In this document: piece by piece, positions 60,384-64,000 of the stretch
Layout: the number at the start of each line of letters is the position of its first letter
How positions within the stretch are numbered: position 1 is the stretch's first letter
From: Ulota crispa
Lineage: Eukaryota; Streptophyta; Bryopsida; Orthotrichales; Orthotrichaceae
Reading direction: 5' to 3'
Assembly: GCA_963920765.1 (NCBI GenBank)
Contig: OY987244.1
Coordinates: 12,526,501 to 12,590,500, forward strand
DNA length: 64,000 nucleotides
Notes under the pieces: model-generated
The model's database searches: none
The model's input: the letters and a program-made list of their open reading frames with translations, nothing else
Told to the model about the DNA's origin: nothing
Position numbers and translations under genes: made by a program

Positions 60384-61292
60384 AACCCTAAACCAGTGCT
60401 TCAAAAAGGATACAATAAGGACAACCCCACCTCATCTACTCTTAAACATTTAAATGTGTTTGAATTAAAACTTTTTGTTCAGATTTGACTTGTAGTAGGT
60501 GGAACGTTCAATTCAGACACTTGTATATTAATTGCTATAAAATGTATAATACGTTTATGAAGAATAAATATACAAATATTTTTTGTTACTAAATGTTTTC
60601 TTCTCTTTTCTCCTAGCAACATAATGCTTCCACGATTTTCTTTTCCATCGTTTTATTATTCTAATAACTGTTGTTAATAATCTTTTTGAAGAACTACAAA
60701 GGTTGTTTTCATTTCTGTGAAGTCCAAGGATACATGGTCATATTAAATGGGCAGAGTTTATAAAACTATTGATTTTCTTGCTCCCAAGCTTGTAAAAGTA
60801 TTGTTGTGACAAACTACAGGATCTAGTAGGTGTTTTTTCAAGAAATTTTAGAAATCAATGTTGTGGAGGAGTTGATACATTGATGCAAAGATCATAAAAT
60901 TTCCTCACCTCAAAAAATGAGTTGATATTTATACTAGTTTAAGCTCTTTTGCAAAGGAGATATGGAGCAAATACCACTAAACACCATATTCATAAAATTG
61001 GGTCAAGATGTTCATTTTGGGACTTCTGAAGATTTGGGATGATCACCCCAAATTGAGCCTCACCGTTTTTATTTTGTACACATGCCCTCACTTGAGAGGA
61101 GGAATTTGCGAGAGAAAAAATCTTAGTGGCTCAAACTAAATCTGATACCTTCAAATCTGGTTTAAGGTAACTTTTTGGGTTTAAGATGGAGTACAAAATG
61201 GTACCTCCATTTTTCCCAATTTAATGAATATGGTGTTACTAGTTTTTGCAACCCACAACAATGCTAGGTTCCATTCATGTTAAGAGGCCCTC
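60384..61292. other. AT-rich intergenic DNA
   Basis: No supported feature. Confidence 0.4.
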
Positions 61293-61372
61293 TTAACCCC
61301 TCACCACCCTAGGAGCCAGAATGTGGCCGCATTTCAATCTTTTTTGTGATACCCGGGGCGGTGAGGGGTTAA
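61293..61372. repeat. TTAA-flanked MITE, 80 bp
   Basis: The left end is TTAACCCCTCACCACCC and the right end, inverted, TTAACCCCTCACCGCCCC. It is the shortest member with the standard ends. Confidence 0.75.
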
Positions 61373-63804
61373 GCAAGTTTGACACAAGAAATACCTCCAA
61401 CATGTTCAAATACATGTATAGAAATCACCCTTGGAATATTGTAGAAGGTTTCAAAGTTTGGTTTTACTAGGGTTAGAATAATGTGCAAACCTCTTCAAAA
61501 ACAAAAATTCTCTTCTCAAAAGAATTATAGAAAACTTTGGATTGCCATGGTATAAATTGGCCTTATCCCATAGAGAGCAATACAGAAGTTTCAAATTTTT
61601 CTAAACAGAATCAAACTTGATTCGATATTCCTGAAGGAGTGGGAGATGCAACACCAGCTTTTTGGTAATTTTTGTTCGAAGGGAGTAAAGTGGCACATTC
61701 ACCTCACCACTTGTACTCTGCATACTATCTACAAATTCAATTACCTTTAGCAGGTCTTGGATTGCCCCCCTTTGTTTTTGCCTTTTAGGACTTTTTCATA
61801 ATTTAAAACTCCAAACATTTAGTTATTTGTTTACGTTCTGTACAATTTAAAATCATAAAATTATTTTTTATTGAGATAATACTTACAAGAATTAAAAAAC
61901 TTGTTTTAGCTATGCAGCAAATATCATGTAATTTGGCTTGCATAATGAGTAGAATATATATATGTAAAATTGAAGAATGCACATAATGTTGAATAGTAAT
62001 GGCACCGTTATCCTGTATTTTTTTGTTTGTTTGATTTTTTTTTTTTTTTTTTTACATGCTACTTCTTTGCAGCTAAAGAATCATTTGTGCAAATTGGTTT
62101 TTTTACTCTCTTGGGTCCATGGAATGAGATCTTTAACTATTTAATAATATTCAATATATAAACACTCGGAAGTTGCATATTTTTGTTTGAAATTATGCAT
62201 AACAAACACATGATTTCATTAATAGAAATTGCGCTATTGATGTAATTATGCACAAATAATTCACCATGCATATAAGACTATGTGAAATTATATTATGGTT
62301 TTATCTCAACAAACCAACATTGAAATAGATGTACAAAACCAAGTGCATGACTACTTTGTGTTAATTTTTTGCTATGTCATCTATAAGTCTCACAAAACTT
62401 GGTCTAACTCACAATTAAACTAAGTGTGTTTTTAATAATCATTTGAGCTAAAACATCAAGAATAGTGTTGTTGTTTATTAAAGTCAATAGAGTATCACAT
62501 TTAGTTACATCTAATATAGCTTATTCATTCCATCACATCTAATGTATTATTGTCATATATTAAAGTTATCACATGAAGAGTATCTTTGTTAGGCCTGATA
62601 TGCAATATATTACATGGTTCACAAAATCTTTAATCAATTTGGATATCAAAACTTTTCAAAGTCATTAAGTAAGCACACTAAGATATGTATTCAAAGTTGC
62701 TAACCTTGATGCCCTATAAAAGATTGAAATTTCTTCTACGTAGGCCTTCTAATCACCTAAAGCATTCAAGATGATATGTTTGTTGCAAATAAAAAAATCT
62801 CAACACAAGCTAGTTGGGATAAAGCAATTCATGGTTTATTGGAAAGCATACAAAGTTTTCATTTCCAAGCCCTTAATTTCAGTAGATATGATTGAAAAAA
62901 ACTTTAAACTTTTAGATAAAGATCCAACAGTTATTATTTTATAGACATACACATCCTATACAAACTATAACAAAATCCGTTTTAATTTGTAAAGGATTGT
63001 TCAAAATCCATTGAAGATACAAACAAAACATTTGTAATTTACATGATGAAAATGGAGCAATTAGTATATACAAATGACAGATATGTAAAAGAATAATATA
63101 TATGTCCTACAAAAGGCACAAGGTTTCTTTATTATTGTGTTTTTTAGATGAAGATTTTTCATCTCCAATAGGTTATTATATATAAAACAAAGAAAATCAA
63201 TGTCAAGGGCATAAGAACTATGTCCAAATAAAGAAAATTTAAAGTCCAAATCCCCCTATTGATGGAATCTTTGTTAAAAGTATGTTTCCAAAGATAACTT
63301 CAACAAACCCTACAATATTTGGATATTTATTTGTAAAAACATAAAATCAAACTTGATATTAATACTCAAAATTTGTGTGGGCATATTAAGATATCTTATA
63401 ACCAAGTTTTTTATACATATTATCACTTTGTTTTGAAGTTACATAAAAAAATACATATGCTTTTTTTAGAGACACTAAGAAACCCTAGGGGATATTATAA
63501 TACATCAAGAAGTTACATACTTCATATAGAAAATGCACTTAAAATATTTCAATTAACAAATACAATTAATTTTAGAAGTCACTAAGACATTACTTGTAAC
63601 ATTGTTCAAAAATTGTTAAACATTTAAATATCAAACTAGTCAAGTGGTTGAAAAGTAAGAAAATTGCTTTTTAAGGATACCTAAACATACTTCATCCATT
63701 ACACATAAAACCTACGTTGAATATTTGAAATCATTTATTGTCCACCCTCTAGACAATGGCAGTCTTAGAGATTAACTCACAATCACTACAATATTACAAT
63801 AAAG
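61373..63804. other. AT-rich intergenic DNA with a poly-T tract
   Basis: A T-run lies at about 62036-62053. Short frames only; nothing recognised. Confidence 0.4.
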
Positions 63805-64000
63805 GGGAAATTACAAATAGGGGCATGAAAATGAAAAATATAAAGATAGGGGCGCAGTTTCAAAATAATTACAAATAGGGGCGCAATTTCAAAATAATTT
63901 TTAATTTTTTGTAATTTTTTTTGGTTAGGACGTTGGTTGATTTAGGCATATCAAATGAAATGTTAGCTAACTTCCAAAAAACTTAAAGGCCTCTCCATAT
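63805..64000. repeat. Inverted-repeat element, cut by the window end
   Basis: It begins GGGAAATTACAAATAGGGGC and follows the order of blocks in 32781-33132 (GATAGGGGCGCAGTTTC, then GGACGTTGGTTGATTTAG-like). The right end is outside the window. Confidence 0.7.

Noticed and set aside
634..61372. Interstitial telomere repeats, because CCCTAAA / TTTAGGG recurs many times
   Set aside because: The motif occurs once per element end, always next to TTAA and in inverted pairs, never as a tandem array.
1..64000. LTR retrotransposons, LINEs, rRNA and functional tRNA genes
   Set aside because: No reverse transcriptase or integrase motifs, no long direct terminal repeats, and no intact tRNA cloverleaf or rRNA sequence were seen on either strand.

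Overview
The window reads as nuclear DNA of a streptophyte, most likely a land plant outside the flowering plants. The main evidence is a complete plant-type cryptochrome with its C-terminal DAS region, split by four short GT-AG introns. Coding and promoter parts are much richer in GC than the very AT-rich DNA around them. Tc1-type (DD34E) and TTAA-inserting elements are frequent. I know neither as typical of angiosperm genomes, so a bryophyte, lycophyte, fern or charophyte is a better guess. The species cannot be named from this sequence.

Layout. 1-17 kb is AT-rich intergenic DNA with TTAA-flanked elements, a dead Tc1 transposon (9898-11498) and a GC-richer block near 15.2-15.6 kb. 17.9-22.5 kb holds the cryptochrome gene (minus strand, five coding exons, 713 codons) and its GC-rich upstream region. 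22.5-31.5 kb is almost solid with TTAA-flanked elements inserted end to end or inside one another, plus two 22-bp minisatellites. 31.5-43.5 kb is AT-rich DNA with scattered foldback elements; two of these have clean 8- or 9-bp target duplications. 43.5-51.9 kb is a train of TA-flanked foldbacks ending in a second dead Tc1 element. 53.8-55.9 kb carries a probable small gene on the minus strand (three phase-compatible exons, 130 codons, no recognised family), one exon of which lies in a decaying triple tandem repeat. 56.2-58.7 kb is another head-to-tail train of TTAA elements. 58.7-64 kb is mostly featureless.

The most striking feature is the TTAA family: about 26 pieces, roughly a fifth of the window, ending in CCCYTRAR and flanked by TTAA, with size classes near 240, 530, 650 and 930 bp. 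No transposase for it is present, so these are non-autonomous. The TTAA target and CCC ends fit the piggyBac superfamily. Coordinates and motifs were read by eye; no alignment or database search was run.
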